Positions 13,657 through 20,926 of a stretch of DNA of 20,926 nucleotides are shown one piece after another. This DNA comes from CAZHLD01 sp964533185 (GTDB lineage: Bacteria > Acidobacteriota > Terriglobia > Acidiferrales > UBA7541), in NCBI GenBank assembly GCA_964533185.1, contig CAZHLD010000057.1:1-20926 (forward strand), written 5' to 3'. Below the pieces are notes generated by a model that was given only the letters and a program-made list of their open reading frames with translations, was not told the origin of the DNA and did no database searches. Position numbers and translations under genes: made by a program. The stretch's first letter is position 1. Every line of letters begins with the position of its first letter.

Positions 13657-15217
13657 TGGTTACGTTTCACAATTTTCAGTGCATCCACCTGGTTGGCATC
13701 GGCGGCATCGGCATGAGCGGCATCGCCGAAGTCCTGCTGACGCTTGGCTACGCTGTCTCCGGCTCCGACCTCCGCTCCACGCCCCTCACCGAGCGACTGC
13801 GCAACCTCGGCGCCACAATCCATGAAGGCCACGAAGCAGCTCACGTCCAGGGCGCCCACGTCGTCGTGGTCTCCTCGGCTATCCGCAAAGACAATCCGGA
13901 GATCGTCGAAGCCCACCGGATGAAGATCCCCGTCATTCCCCGCGCCGAAATGCTGGCTGAATTGATGCGCCTCAAGTACGGGATTGCCGTCGCCGGCGCG
14001 CATGNNNNNNNNNNNNNNNNNNNNNNNNNNNNNNNNNNNNNNNNNNNNNNNNNNNNNNNNNNNNNNNNNNNNNNNNNNNNNNNNNNNNNNNNNNNNNNNN
14101 NNNNATGCTGGCTGAATTGATGCGCCTCAAGTACGGGATTGCCGTCGCCGGCGCGCATGGCAAGACCACGACCACCTCGCTGGTCGCGTCCGTTCTTGCC
14201 GCCGCCGGACTGGACCCCACGTTTGTGGTTGGCGGGCGCGTCAACCACATCGGCACGACTGCGCGCTTGGGCCGCGGCGAGTACATGGTCGTCGAAGCCG
14301 ACGAAAGTGACCGCACTTTTCTGCTCTTGGCGCCGGTGGTTGCCGTCGTCACCACAATCGACCGCGAGCATCTGGATCACTATCAATCTCTCGAAGAAAT
14401 CAAGGAGGCCTTCCTCCAGTTCGTCAACCGCGTCCCATTTTACGGCGCCGTCATCCTTTGTCTGGACGAGCCCAACGTCCAGGCCATCCTGCCGCAGGTC
14501 AAGCGGCCGGTGATCACCTACGGCACGTCGAGCCAGGCCGACCTGGTCATCAGCGAAGTCGAGCTGTGGGGCATCGAGAGCGAATTCCGCCTCACCTATC
14601 GCGGAGAAGACCTCGGCCGCTTCCACCTGCCCTGTCCGCCCGGCATCCACAACGTTCGCAACGCCGCTGCTGCGGCAGCGGTCGCTCTCTATCTGAATGT
14701 TCCGGCTGAGCTGATCCGCGAAGGCTTCCGGAAGTTCACCGGTGTGGGCCGGCGCTTTGACGTCAAGGGCGTCATCAACGGCGTCACGCTCATCGACGAC
14801 TACGGCCACCACCCCACCGAGATCCGCGCCACGCTCGAAGCCGCCCGGGGCTGTAAGTACGAGCGCCTGCTGGTGCTCTTCCAGCCGCATCGCTACTCGC
14901 GCACCAAGTATCTCTGGGACGAGTTCTGCCGCGCCTTCAATCAGGCCGACCTCGTCGTCCTCACCGATATTTACGCGGCTTCGGAAACGCCTGTCACCGG
15001 CATCACTGCCGCGGCCCTGGCGGATTCCATCCAGGCCGCCGGCCACAAGAACGTAGCCTACTACAGCTCGATGCAGGAAGGGATTGAGCGCCTCTTGCGC
15101 GAGGCTCGCCCGGGCGACGCCATCCTGACCATCGGCGCCGGCAACGTCAGCCGCGCGCTCGGCGAGCTGGCCATTCTGATCGGAGCCAAGGTTCTGCTTC
15201 ACGATGCGCCTGAATAA
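13653..15217 (+). CDS. murC: UDP-N-acetylmuramate--L-alanine ligase MurC (split by an assembly gap)
   Basis: MurC adds L-alanine to UDP-MurNAc, the first stem-peptide step. The left piece (13653-14004) encodes HLVGIGGIGMSGIAEVLL and VVVVSSAIRKDNPEI. The right piece (14105-15217) encodes the P-loop AGAHGKTTTT, EADESDRTFLLL, DREHLDHY, DDYGHHPTEIRATLEAA, FQPHRYSRT and DIYAASETP. The 55 bases before the N run recur exactly after it. Removing the Ns and one copy joins the halves in frame into 469 residues, a normal MurC length. Uncorrected, the pieces are out of phase and the P-loop glycine codon is cut, so the right half would look like a separate protein starting at ATG 14105. The start may be ATG 13653 or the adjacent ATG 13656. 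The gene is very probably intact in the organism. Confidence 0.93.
13950..14004 (+). repeat. 55-nt contig-end duplication, left copy
   Basis: This stretch, ending in the bases just before the N run, is identical base for base to 14105-14159. It encodes MurC residues 100-117 and is best explained as the shared overlap of two contigs that were scaffolded without merging. Confidence 0.95.
14005..14104. other. Assembly gap of exactly 100 Ns
   Basis: A round-number run of Ns lies between two identical 55-nt ends. The length is a placeholder, and the true gap size is probably minus 55, that is, no sequence is missing. Confidence 0.98.
14105..14159 (+). repeat. 55-nt contig-end duplication, right copy
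   Basis: Exact second copy of 13950-14004. It begins with an ATG that encodes an internal methionine (residue 100) of MurC, which can mislead gene callers into a false start. Confidence 0.95.
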
Positions 15218-16112
15218 CCCAAATCTGCTTGCCGCTCTGCCCGGTCTCGAAGTCGAGCACCGGACGGGTGTGGCTCTGGCCGATGAGACTTCGCTCGGCA
15301 TCGGCGGCACCACGGACTTGCTCCTGGTCCGCCGCCACAAGCACCTGCCGGAGCTGGTTCGCCTCCTCCAGCAGGAAGGCATCCCCCACCGCTTCCTCGG
15401 CGGTGGCTCCAACCTGCTCGTCCGCGACGGCGAGCTCCGCTGGGTGATGCTTCAGCTGGTGCGTCCCCAGCCGGAGGTCGTCATCGAAGGCAACTTCGCC
15501 CGCGTAGACGCTGCCGCGGACCTCGGCCGCACCGTGACCTTCTGCGCCAAGAACAACCTGGGCGGCATGGAAGGCTTGATCGGCGTTCCCGGAACGGTGG
15601 GCGGCGCGCTGCGCATGAACGCCGGCGCCTATGGCATGCAGATTGGCTCCTACGTCCGAGAGGTGGAGCTTTACCGCGCGGCCACCGGTCAACTGGAGAC
15701 CCTGCGGGGTCCCGAGATCAACTTCGAATATCGCCACACTTCTTTTGCGCCTGATGATATTATGCTCGCGGTGCAACTGGAGCTTCCCTCCAAACCGTTC
15801 CGCGAAATCATCGAAGGCATTCGCGTCTGCAACGAAAAGCGCCGTTCCTCTCAGCCCCTGAATCAGAAAAGTGCCGGCTGCATTTTCAAGAATCCGCCCG
15901 GCGCTTCTGCCGGCCGCATGATTGACGAGCTGGGCCTGAAGGGTCACGCCGTTGGCGAGGCCCGCGTCAGCGACAAGCACGCGAATTTTTTTGTCAATAT
16001 GGGTAGTGCCAGTTGTGCGGACATGCTCGCGCTGATCGCCGACGTCCGCGAGCGCGTCCGCCGCGTCTATGGCATGGAGATGCACGAAGAAGTCATCGTC
16101 TGGAAGGACTGA
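15204..16112 (+). CDS. murB: UDP-N-acetylenolpyruvoylglucosamine reductase MurB
   Basis: FAD- and NADPH-dependent reductase that converts UDP-GlcNAc-enolpyruvate to UDP-MurNAc, the substrate of MurC. The 302 residues show the FAD-binding TSLGIGGTTDLLLV and GGGSNLLVRDG, then GLIGVPGTVGGALRMNAGAYG, FEYRHTSF, QKSAGCIFKNP with C226 at the position of the catalytic serine of the E. coli enzyme, AGRMIDELGLKG and the terminal EEVIVW. Its start overlaps the end of murC by 14 bases, so translational coupling is likely. No ddl follows, unlike in many dcw clusters. Confidence 0.96.
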   Translation: MRLNNPNLLAALPGLEVEHRTGVALADETSLGIGGTTDLLLVRRHKHLPELVRLLQQEGIPHRFLGGGSNLLVRDGELRWVMLQLVRPQPEVVIEGNFARVDAAADLGRTVTFCAKNNLGGMEGLIGVPGTVGGALRMNAGAYGMQIGSYVREVELYRAATGQLETLRGPEINFEYRHTSFAPDDIMLAVQLELPSKPFREIIEGIRVCNEKRRSSQPLNQKSAGCIFKNPPGASAGRMIDELGLKGHAVGEARVSDKHANFFVNMGSASCADMLALIADVRERVRRVYGMEMHEEVIVWKD

Positions 16113-17050
16113 TGCCTGGCCAACCGGAAGCTCTCGAGCCCGAGCTGATCGCCGAAGAAGAACAGCGGTATCTGCGCCGCCAGAAACCGGTCGAGATCCG
16201 CCGCCGCAAGTTCGGCCGCCGCACCTGGCAGTTCTATCGGCGCGTGACCGTGCTGGGTGTCTCCGTTGTGGTGGGTATTGTCGTACTCTATTTCGTCGGC
16301 GACTTTTTCCTGGACTCGCCGCGCATGGCCCTGGCCAGCTTTGAGCAGGTCGAAGTTACCGGCAACCACATCGTGCCTCGCGGCGCCGTGCTGGAGCGGT
16401 TCACAGCCGACCGCAACCGCAGCGTTCTGCGTGTCCCGCTCGGCGAGCGCCGCCGCGCACTCGAAGAGATTCCCTGGGTCGAGCAGGCCAGCGTCGAGCG
16501 CATTCTGCCCAACCGCATCCGCGTTCAGCTCACTGAGCGCACACCGGTGGCCTTTCTTCGCCTAGGCAGCGAGCTGGCTCTGCTGGATGCGCACGGCGTC
16601 ATTCTCGACCGGCCTCTCGAAGGCGACTTCCGCTTTCCCGTCGTTTCCGGAATCACTGAGACGATGCTGCGCTCCGAGATCGAACAACGCATGAAGCTTT
16701 ACGTCGAGTTTCTCAAGGAGATCGAACTGATTCGGCCCGGCGCCGCCGATACCGTCAGCGAAGTGGACCTGTCCGATGCGCGCGACCTCTGCGCCACGCT
16801 CGAACCCATGCCGGCTCTGGGCTTGCTGCAGTCCGAGGGAGAAAACCCCGTCCTGGTGCATTTCGGCGACACCGATTTCACCAATAAGTTTCGCACCTTC
16901 GTGGAGAACATCAGCCAGTGGCGCGCCTCGGCGGGCCGGGTCGAGTCGGTGGACCTGCGTTTTGCGCGTCAGGTGGTGGTTAACCCGGAAAACGGCGCGA
17001 CAGCCAGCCGCGCGCTGAAACGTTCAGAAGGCGCAGTCCGATCGCGCTAA
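16112..17050 (+). CDS. ftsQ: Cell division protein FtsQ (POTRA domain)
   Basis: A bitopic divisome protein of 312 residues: a charged cytoplasmic N-terminus, one transmembrane helix (about 44-66), a POTRA domain opening with FEQVEVTGNHIVPRGAVLE (about 77-95) and continuing through PWVEQASVERILPNRIRVQL, then the FtsQ/DivIB beta domain with SELALLDAHGVIL. FtsQ recruits FtsB and FtsL to the septum. The ATG shares its A with the murB stop (TGATG) and AAGGA lies just upstream, which favours this start over the upstream extension of the frame. A gap of 102 bases with two hairpins separates it from ftsA. Confidence 0.92.
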   Translation: MPGQPEALEPELIAEEEQRYLRRQKPVEIRRRKFGRRTWQFYRRVTVLGVSVVVGIVVLYFVGDFFLDSPRMALASFEQVEVTGNHIVPRGAVLERFTADRNRSVLRVPLGERRRALEEIPWVEQASVERILPNRIRVQLTERTPVAFLRLGSELALLDAHGVILDRPLEGDFRFPVVSGITETMLRSEIEQRMKLYVEFLKEIELIRPGAADTVSEVDLSDARDLCATLEPMPALGLLQSEGENPVLVHFGDTDFTNKFRTFVENISQWRASAGRVESVDLRFARQVVVNPENGATASRALKRSEGAVRSR

Positions 17051-17060
17051 ACGTCTCGTA

Positions 17061-17084
17061 GGGGCAGGCCACTGGGCCTGCCCT
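17061..17084. repeat. Palindromic element (9-bp stem) between ftsQ and ftsA
   Basis: Bases 17062-17070 and 17075-17083 are perfectly complementary around a 4-base loop, with a further G-T wobble at the foot. The arms begin with TAGGGGCAGGCC. Intergenic palindromes with GTAGGGGC-type arms are, from memory, common dispersed repeats in many phyla, so this may be a REP-like element. No T-run follows, so it is not a standard terminator. Confidence 0.6.
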
Positions 17085-17089
17085 CGAAA

Positions 17090-17111
17090 CCGGCCTCGGG
17101 GGATGGGCCGG
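17090..17111. promoter_or_regulatory. Second hairpin in the ftsQ-ftsA gap
   Basis: CCGGCC (17090-17095) and GGCCGG (17106-17111) form a 6-bp stem with a 10-base loop, six bases after the larger palindrome. Together they make a structured leader in front of ftsA. A role in mRNA processing or in setting the FtsA level is possible but inferred. Confidence 0.4.
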
Positions 17112-17152
17112 CAACAGCAACCCAGCAATCTCATGTGAGTCGGAGCGGCGGA

Positions 17153-18364
17153 GTGACCAAGCAGGACCGTTTCATTGTCGGGCTCGACGTCGGCAGCACG
17201 AAGACGTGCGCCATGATCGGCGAGCTGGAAGACGATTTGGTGAAGTTTCTGGCCCTGGGCGCGGCCGAATCCAAGGGCATGCGCAAGGGCCTGATCGTCA
17301 ATCTCGACGCAGCCGTTAACTCCATCCGCCGCGCCATTGAGGAAGCCGAGGGCGTGGCCGGCGTGCCCGTCGAATCGGCACTGGTGGGCCTGGCCGGCAG
17401 CCACATCCGCGGCGTCAACAGCCGCGGCGGCATCTCGCTCGGCCAGCGCGGCCGCGAAATTCAACGCGACGACGTCCGCCGCGCCGTCGAGGCGGCGCGC
17501 AACATCTCTCTGCCTGAGGATCGCGAGATCATCCACGTCCTGCCGCAGGAGTTTCTGCTCGATGCGCAGGACAGCATTCGCGACCCCATCGGCATGGTCG
17601 GCCAGCGCCTCGAGGCCAACGTGCAAATCGTCACCGCATCAGTCGCTGCCTCGCAAAACTTGGTTACTGCGGTCAATCGTGCCGGCGTCGTCGTTGCCGA
17701 TACGGTGCTCGAGCCTCTGGCCGCTGCCGAGGCTTGTCTCACGCAGGACGAGCGCGAGCTGGGCTCCTGTCTGCTCGACATCGGCGGCGGAACTACCGAA
17801 TTGGTCGTCTATGGTGGAGGCACGGTGCGCCACGCCGCCGCGATCCCGGTCGGCGGCGATCATTTCACCAACGATCTGGCCGTGGGCCTGCGCACACCCA
17901 TCCCCGAAGCCGAGAAGATCAAGCGGGAACATGCCGTCGCCTGGCGCGAGCTCCTGCACGAAGACCACGCCATCGAAATCGCCAGCGTGGGCGACCGCCC
18001 GCCGCGCACCATCTTTACCCGCATGATTTGCGAAATCGTTGAGCCGCGCGCCCAGGAGCTGCTTGCCCTGGTTCACGACGAGCTGCAGCGCGCCGGCCTG
18101 GATGGGGCTATGCCGGCGGGCGTGGTACTGGCCGGCGGCGGCGCGCGACTGGCGGGCATGGTCGAGCTGGCCGAGAGCATGTTCGCCTTGCCGGTGCGCA
18201 TTGCTGCTCCGCGCGGGCCCATCGGCATGCCGGAAGAGCTTTCCCAGCCTGAGTACGCAACGTCAGTGGGGCTGCTGGTGTACGGGGCGCGGGCCCGCCG
18301 TCAGGCGGCGCTACGGCCCGGTACGTTTGTAGCCAGGCTGAAGAGCATGTTTGCCGGCGCTTAA
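17153..18364 (+). CDS. ftsA: Cell division protein FtsA (actin-like ATPase)
   Basis: FtsA tethers FtsZ filaments to the inner membrane and signals to the divisome. From GTG 17153 it has 403 residues, with the actin-fold phosphate-1 loop GLDVGSTKTC (about 10-19), the inserted 1C/SHS2 domain, the phosphate-2 loop LLDIGGGTTELVVY, the adenosine motif VVLAGGGARLAGM and a C-terminal basic amphipathic segment (FVARLKSMF) resembling the membrane-targeting helix. I chose GTG 17153 because CGGAG lies seven bases upstream; GTG 17135, also in frame, has no visible ribosome-binding site. An ATG at 17133 in another frame is followed at once by TGA (a start-stop), so it codes for nothing. Confidence 0.93.
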   Translation: MTKQDRFIVGLDVGSTKTCAMIGELEDDLVKFLALGAAESKGMRKGLIVNLDAAVNSIRRAIEEAEGVAGVPVESALVGLAGSHIRGVNSRGGISLGQRGREIQRDDVRRAVEAARNISLPEDREIIHVLPQEFLLDAQDSIRDPIGMVGQRLEANVQIVTASVAASQNLVTAVNRAGVVVADTVLEPLAAAEACLTQDERELGSCLLDIGGGTTELVVYGGGTVRHAAAIPVGGDHFTNDLAVGLRTPIPEAEKIKREHAVAWRELLHEDHAIEIASVGDRPPRTIFTRMICEIVEPRAQELLALVHDELQRAGLDGAMPAGVVLAGGGARLAGMVELAESMFALPVRIAAPRGPIGMPEELSQPEYATSVGLLVYGARARRQAALRPGTFVARLKSMFAGA

Positions 18365-18438
18365 CGCGGCAGCGGGGCGTGCCGGCGGCGCCTCATGGGA
18401 ACGAGATGGCTAAGTCCACAAAATCGGGGAGAAGGACC

Positions 18439-19593
18439 ATGACGTCCAAGGATGGGGGAATCCGCATTTCTTTCAGCGAAGAGCTGCAGCAGGGCGCCAG
18501 GATCAAAGTCATCGGCGTCGGCGGAGGCGGCTCGAACGCCGTCAACCGCATGATCCGCGCCAGGGTCGAAGGCGTCGAATTCATCGCCGCCAATACCGAC
18601 CTCCAGGCGCTCAAGCTCTCTCACGCGCCGGTCAAGCTTCAGCTCGGCGCCAAACTCACTAAGGGACTCGGCGCCGGCGCCAATCCTGAGATCGGCCGCA
18701 AGGCGGCGCTCGAAGACACGGAAAAAATCATCGAGGCGCTGGAAGGCGCGGACATGGTCTTTATCACCACGGGCCTCGGCGGCGGCACCGGCTCTGGCGC
18801 TGCGCCCGTCGTGGCTTCGCTGGCCTCCGAGCTGGGCGCGCTCACCGTGGCCGTGGTCACCAAGCCGTTTGCCTTTGAAGGTAAGCGCCGCATGTTGCAG
18901 GCCGAGCAGGCGCTTTCGGAGCTGGTGGGCTCGGTGGACACCGTCATCGTCATCCCCAACGAGCGCCTGATGGATACCGTCGAGCGCGGCACCAGCTTTT
19001 TCGAGGCCTTCCGCATCGCCGACGATATCCTGCGCCAGGCCGTGCAGGGCATCAGCGACATCATTACCGTGCCCGGCATCATCAACCGCGACTTCGCCGA
19101 CGTGAAGACGATCATGCAGGGTCAGGGTTATGCCGTGATGGGTACCGCGGTGGGTTCCGGCGCGAATCGCGCCGTGGATGCCGCCAATCGCGCCATCTCC
19201 AGCCCCTTGCTTGAAGACAACTCCATTCAGGGCGCGCAGGGCATCCTGATCAATGTCAGCGGCTCTTCCAGCCTGACGCTCCACGAAGTCCACGAGGCCT
19301 CTTCGGTTATCCAGAAAGCCGCGCACGAAAACGCCAACATCATCTTCGGCGCCGTCCAGGACGACGCGATGAAGGAGCAGGTGAAAATCACCGTCATCGC
19401 CGCCGGCTTCCGCGAGACCGGGCGCCGTCAGCCGCACCAGAAGCCGTCCTACATGCCCAAGACGTGGAAAGCTGCGCGCGAGCAGCGCGGCGTCGCCGAG
19501 CCGCCGCGGCCCGTCACCGACGTCATCCAGGAAGTGCCGGTGGACGACCTCGACGTGCCCACGTTTTTGCGGCGGCAGGCCCAGAAAGCGTAG
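18439..19593 (+). CDS. ftsZ: Cell division protein FtsZ (tubulin-like GTPase)
   Basis: FtsZ polymerises into the Z ring that organises septal wall synthesis. From ATG 18439 it has 384 residues: IKVIGVGGGGSNAVNRM at the N-terminus, ANTDLQAL, the tubulin signature GGGTGSG (114-120), the T7-loop sequence NRDFADVK that supplies the catalytic aspartates, a short linker and a conserved C-terminal peptide DDLDVPTFLRR that binds FtsA. ATG 18439 is preceded by GGGGAG seven bases upstream. ATG 18406 (MAKSTK) also has a possible ribosome-binding site and would add 11 residues; GTG 18379 is less likely. It closes the operon. Confidence 0.97.
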   Translation: MTSKDGGIRISFSEELQQGARIKVIGVGGGGSNAVNRMIRARVEGVEFIAANTDLQALKLSHAPVKLQLGAKLTKGLGAGANPEIGRKAALEDTEKIIEALEGADMVFITTGLGGGTGSGAAPVVASLASELGALTVAVVTKPFAFEGKRRMLQAEQALSELVGSVDTVIVIPNERLMDTVERGTSFFEAFRIADDILRQAVQGISDIITVPGIINRDFADVKTIMQGQGYAVMGTAVGSGANRAVDAANRAISSPLLEDNSIQGAQGILINVSGSSSLTLHEVHEASSVIQKAAHENANIIFGAVQDDAMKEQVKITVIAAGFRETGRRQPHQKPSYMPKTWKAAREQRGVAEPPRPVTDVIQEVPVDDLDVPTFLRRQAQKA

Positions 19594-19732
19594 TGGTCTT
19601 GAAGTCGTCGTGAACTTGGCTGGAAGCCCAATCAACAGAGGGATTCTTCGCTCGCCACGCTCGCTCAGAATGACACCGTGCAAGTTTTTCAACAGTCTGT
19701 TGGCTTATTCAACTAATTTATGGCTCAGGACC
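19594..19732. other. Intergenic region between convergent ftsZ and DUF5916 genes
   Basis: No gene fits in these 139 bases. They contain a dispersed-repeat-like stretch (19641-19675) and a short inverted repeat CAACAG-T-CTGTTG (19690-19702) preceded by TTTTT. A proper intrinsic terminator for either gene is not evident. Confidence 0.6.
19641..19675. repeat. Dispersed-repeat-like element (GTCATTCTGAGCG...AAGAATC family)
   Basis: Read on the - strand this stretch begins TGTCATTCTGAGCG and ends GCGAAGAATCC, with terminal ATTCT/AGAAT inverted arms and an internal tandem CGCTCGC (19649-19655 and 19658-19664). I recall this pattern as a short palindromic repeat found between genes in many unrelated bacteria. 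Only one copy lies in this window, so repetitiveness is not shown here. Confidence 0.55.
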
Positions 19733-20926
19733 CTAGAAGTGGAAGAGGTAGGAGAACTTGGCGAAGAATTCGTTGCCCAGATCGACTGGCTGGAGCGGTG
19801 CGCCGCGCTGGTAGTTGTAACCCACAATGAAGGCCGAGCGCGCGGTGAAGTCGTAGGCCACAATCGAATTCACATTGAAGTTTCGTTCGTGCCGGTTGCT
19901 GGATGCCTGCGCAAGGATGCGGGTGCGGAATTTGCGCGTGAACTGGTGGTTCAGCCGGGTAATAAACAAGCGGCGGTCCTGGAACGGCGTGCCGTCCAGC
20001 AAAAACTCGCGGACAAAGATTCCGTTGAACTGCAGCCGCGTGCGGTCCAGGATCCGCGCCGTGAGCCCCAGATCGTGTTGTTGTTCGCGCCCGTAGAAAT
20101 TCTCAGCAAATTGCACCACCTTTCGCTTCGTAAATGTATAGCTCAGGTATACGGCCCGATTCTCGTTCGTCTGCAACGAAAACCGGATCCGCGGAGTGAT
20201 GTAGATCCGCGTAGGGGCCAGCGGCTGGAAGCCCGGTGTGAACTCGTTGAACCGCACCCGGTCGTAGGAATAGCGCACCCGCGCAAACCAGAAGTTTCGG
20301 AAACGCACAGCCACGTCCGCATCGCTCCCGGCATCGTCCAGCAGGCCGTTGGTGAGCACGCTGATGTCTTGGTTCAGCTCGAGAAACGCTTGGTGGATCC
20401 AGAGGCGGTCCACGATCGGCGTCCAGCGGAGGAACCCCTGCGCGCCGTGCCGGTTGGTCTCCGGCTCAAACCCAATCGCGCTCACGTCGAAACCCGGCCC
20501 GAGGTACTTGTACCTCCAATTCGTCTCCCAGTTGGAAGACGAATAGTTGAAGTTCGACCGGAACCCCACGCGGCGTATGCCCTCGGCCCCGCCGTTCGGG
20601 CTTTGGCTGTAGGCCGTCTGCGTTCTCCATTTCAGGTGCGGGCCGCTGGTGATGTCCAAGTCCACCGCGTGGACGCGCTGCGCCGCGCCAATGTCCCCCC
20701 GCTCCTGATCGCGGTTCACGGTGATGAAGCCGAGCGCCGAGCTTTTCAAGATGTCGCGCTGCACGCGCAGCACGAGAGAATTTGCCGCCGGCGCAAATTC
20801 CGTCACGCGCTGCCCGGTATTCGGGTCAATCGTGCTGAAGTGCGTTGCCTGGGTCCGCGCCTCGAGCAGGCCCAGCGACCACGGCCCGATCTTTCCTGTG
20901 AGTTTCGCGCCCAGCAGGATGCGCTG
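19733..20926 (-). CDS. DUF5916-like outer-membrane beta-barrel protein, C-terminal part (5' truncated by window edge)
   Basis: The - strand frame is open without interruption from the window's right edge to TAG at 19733-19735, giving 397 C-terminal residues; the N-terminus lies outside. The first visible residues, ILLGAKLTGKIGPWSLGLLE, match the start of the DUF5916 barrel region as I know it. The rest alternates hydrophobic and polar residues with many aromatic positions (RIYITPRIRFSLQTNENRAV, SYTFTK) and ends in FSYLFHF, a terminal aromatic residue as in BAM-inserted outer-membrane proteins. Family members often carry an N-terminal carbohydrate-binding-like domain, which cannot be checked here. 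Function is unknown; it is convergent with ftsZ and probably unrelated to division. An internal GTG at 20806 is not the true start. Confidence 0.8.
   Translation of the reverse strand, partial: QRILLGAKLTGKIGPWSLGLLEARTQATHFSTIDPNTGQRVTEFAPAANSLVLRVQRDILKSSALGFITVNRDQERGDIGAAQRVHAVDLDITSGPHLKWRTQTAYSQSPNGGAEGIRRVGFRSNFNYSSSNWETNWRYKYLGPGFDVSAIGFEPETNRHGAQGFLRWTPIVDRLWIHQAFLELNQDISVLTNGLLDDAGSDADVAVRFRNFWFARVRYSYDRVRFNEFTPGFQPLAPTRIYITPRIRFSLQTNENRAVYLSYTFTKRKVVQFAENFYGREQQHDLGLTARILDRTRLQFNGIFVREFLLDGTPFQDRRLFITRLNHQFTRKFRTRILAQASSNRHERNFNVNSIVAYDFTARSAFIVGYNYQRGAPLQPVDLGNEFFAKFSYLFHF

Noticed and set aside
13653..14160. murC as a pseudogene or a programmed frameshift
   Set aside because: The phase change arises only from the 100-N placeholder and the duplicated 55 bases; the joined sequence is intact.
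14105..15217. A separate second MurC-like gene starting at ATG 14105
   Set aside because: The ATG is an internal methionine codon within the duplicated contig end; the fragment lacks the N-terminal domain that is encoded just before the gap.
13841..15412. Long - strand frame across murC and murB
   Set aside because: It runs through the N gap and lies opposite two well-supported enzymes; an artefact of composition.
17061..17084. Intrinsic terminator between ftsQ and ftsA
   Set aside because: The stem is strong, but it is followed by TCGAAACC rather than a T-run, and ftsA and ftsZ follow on the same strand.
1..20926. Defence system, prophage, biosynthetic cluster, CRISPR or RNA gene
   Set aside because: Every gene-sized stretch is accounted for by the genes listed, and no tRNA/rRNA-like or regularly spaced repeat structure was noticed.

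Overview
This window is a near-complete dcw (division and cell wall) cluster from a GC-rich diderm bacterium. Seventeen ordinary chromosomal genes plus one truncated at the right edge are visible, and no mobile element, CRISPR array or RNA gene was recognised. The gene set and style suggest Acidobacteriota: a zf-HC2 anti-sigma factor next to a DUF3106-like protein, a dcw order of mraZ-rsmH-ftsL-ftsI(PASTA)-murE-murF-mraY-murD-ftsW-murG-murC-murB-ftsQ-ftsA-ftsZ, and a DUF5916-type outer-membrane barrel beside it. That taxonomic call is an inference from memory of gene neighbourhoods. A run of exactly 100 Ns flanked by an exact 55-nt duplication indicates a draft, probably metagenomic, scaffold.

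Left part (1-1514, + strand): the C-terminal end of an ECF-type sigma factor, a membrane-anchored zinc-finger anti-sigma factor, and a secreted Arg/Pro-rich protein built of seven 18-residue repeats. They look like one small operon. A gap of 291 bases follows. It holds the probable main promoter of the dcw operon (TTGACA/TATCCT) and, directly downstream, a ladder of TGG boxes spaced exactly 10 bp apart that fits the known MraZ operator.

Centre (1806-19593, all + strand): the dcw operon itself, tightly packed with ATGA-type or 1-14 nt overlaps at several junctions. MraZ is the presumed autoregulator and RsmH the 16S rRNA methyltransferase. MurC, MurD, MurE and MurF add the stem peptide; the DNPR motif of MurE predicts meso-diaminopimelate. 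MurB makes UDP-MurNAc, and MraY and MurG make lipid I and lipid II. FtsW (glycosyltransferase) and FtsI (transpeptidase) are the septal polymerase pair, FtsL and FtsQ belong to the divisome scaffold, and FtsA and FtsZ form the cytoskeletal ring. No ddl lies between murB and ftsQ, a place where many dcw clusters carry it. As assembled, murC is broken by the N gap, but removing the gap plus one copy of the 55-nt duplication restores a full 469-residue MurC.

Right part (19594-20926): a short intergenic region with repeat-like sequence, then the C-terminal 397 residues of a DUF5916-like outer-membrane beta-barrel on the - strand, convergent with ftsZ and truncated by the window edge.

I found no clearly new biological system. 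The observations most worth a second look are the MraZ operator ladder, a near-consensus promoter inside the 5' end of murE that would give a nearly leaderless transcript, palindromic elements between ftsQ and ftsA and after ftsZ, the assembly error in murC, and a few lineage-flavoured active-site substitutions (FtsI SSD, MurB Cys226, MurG FESN).
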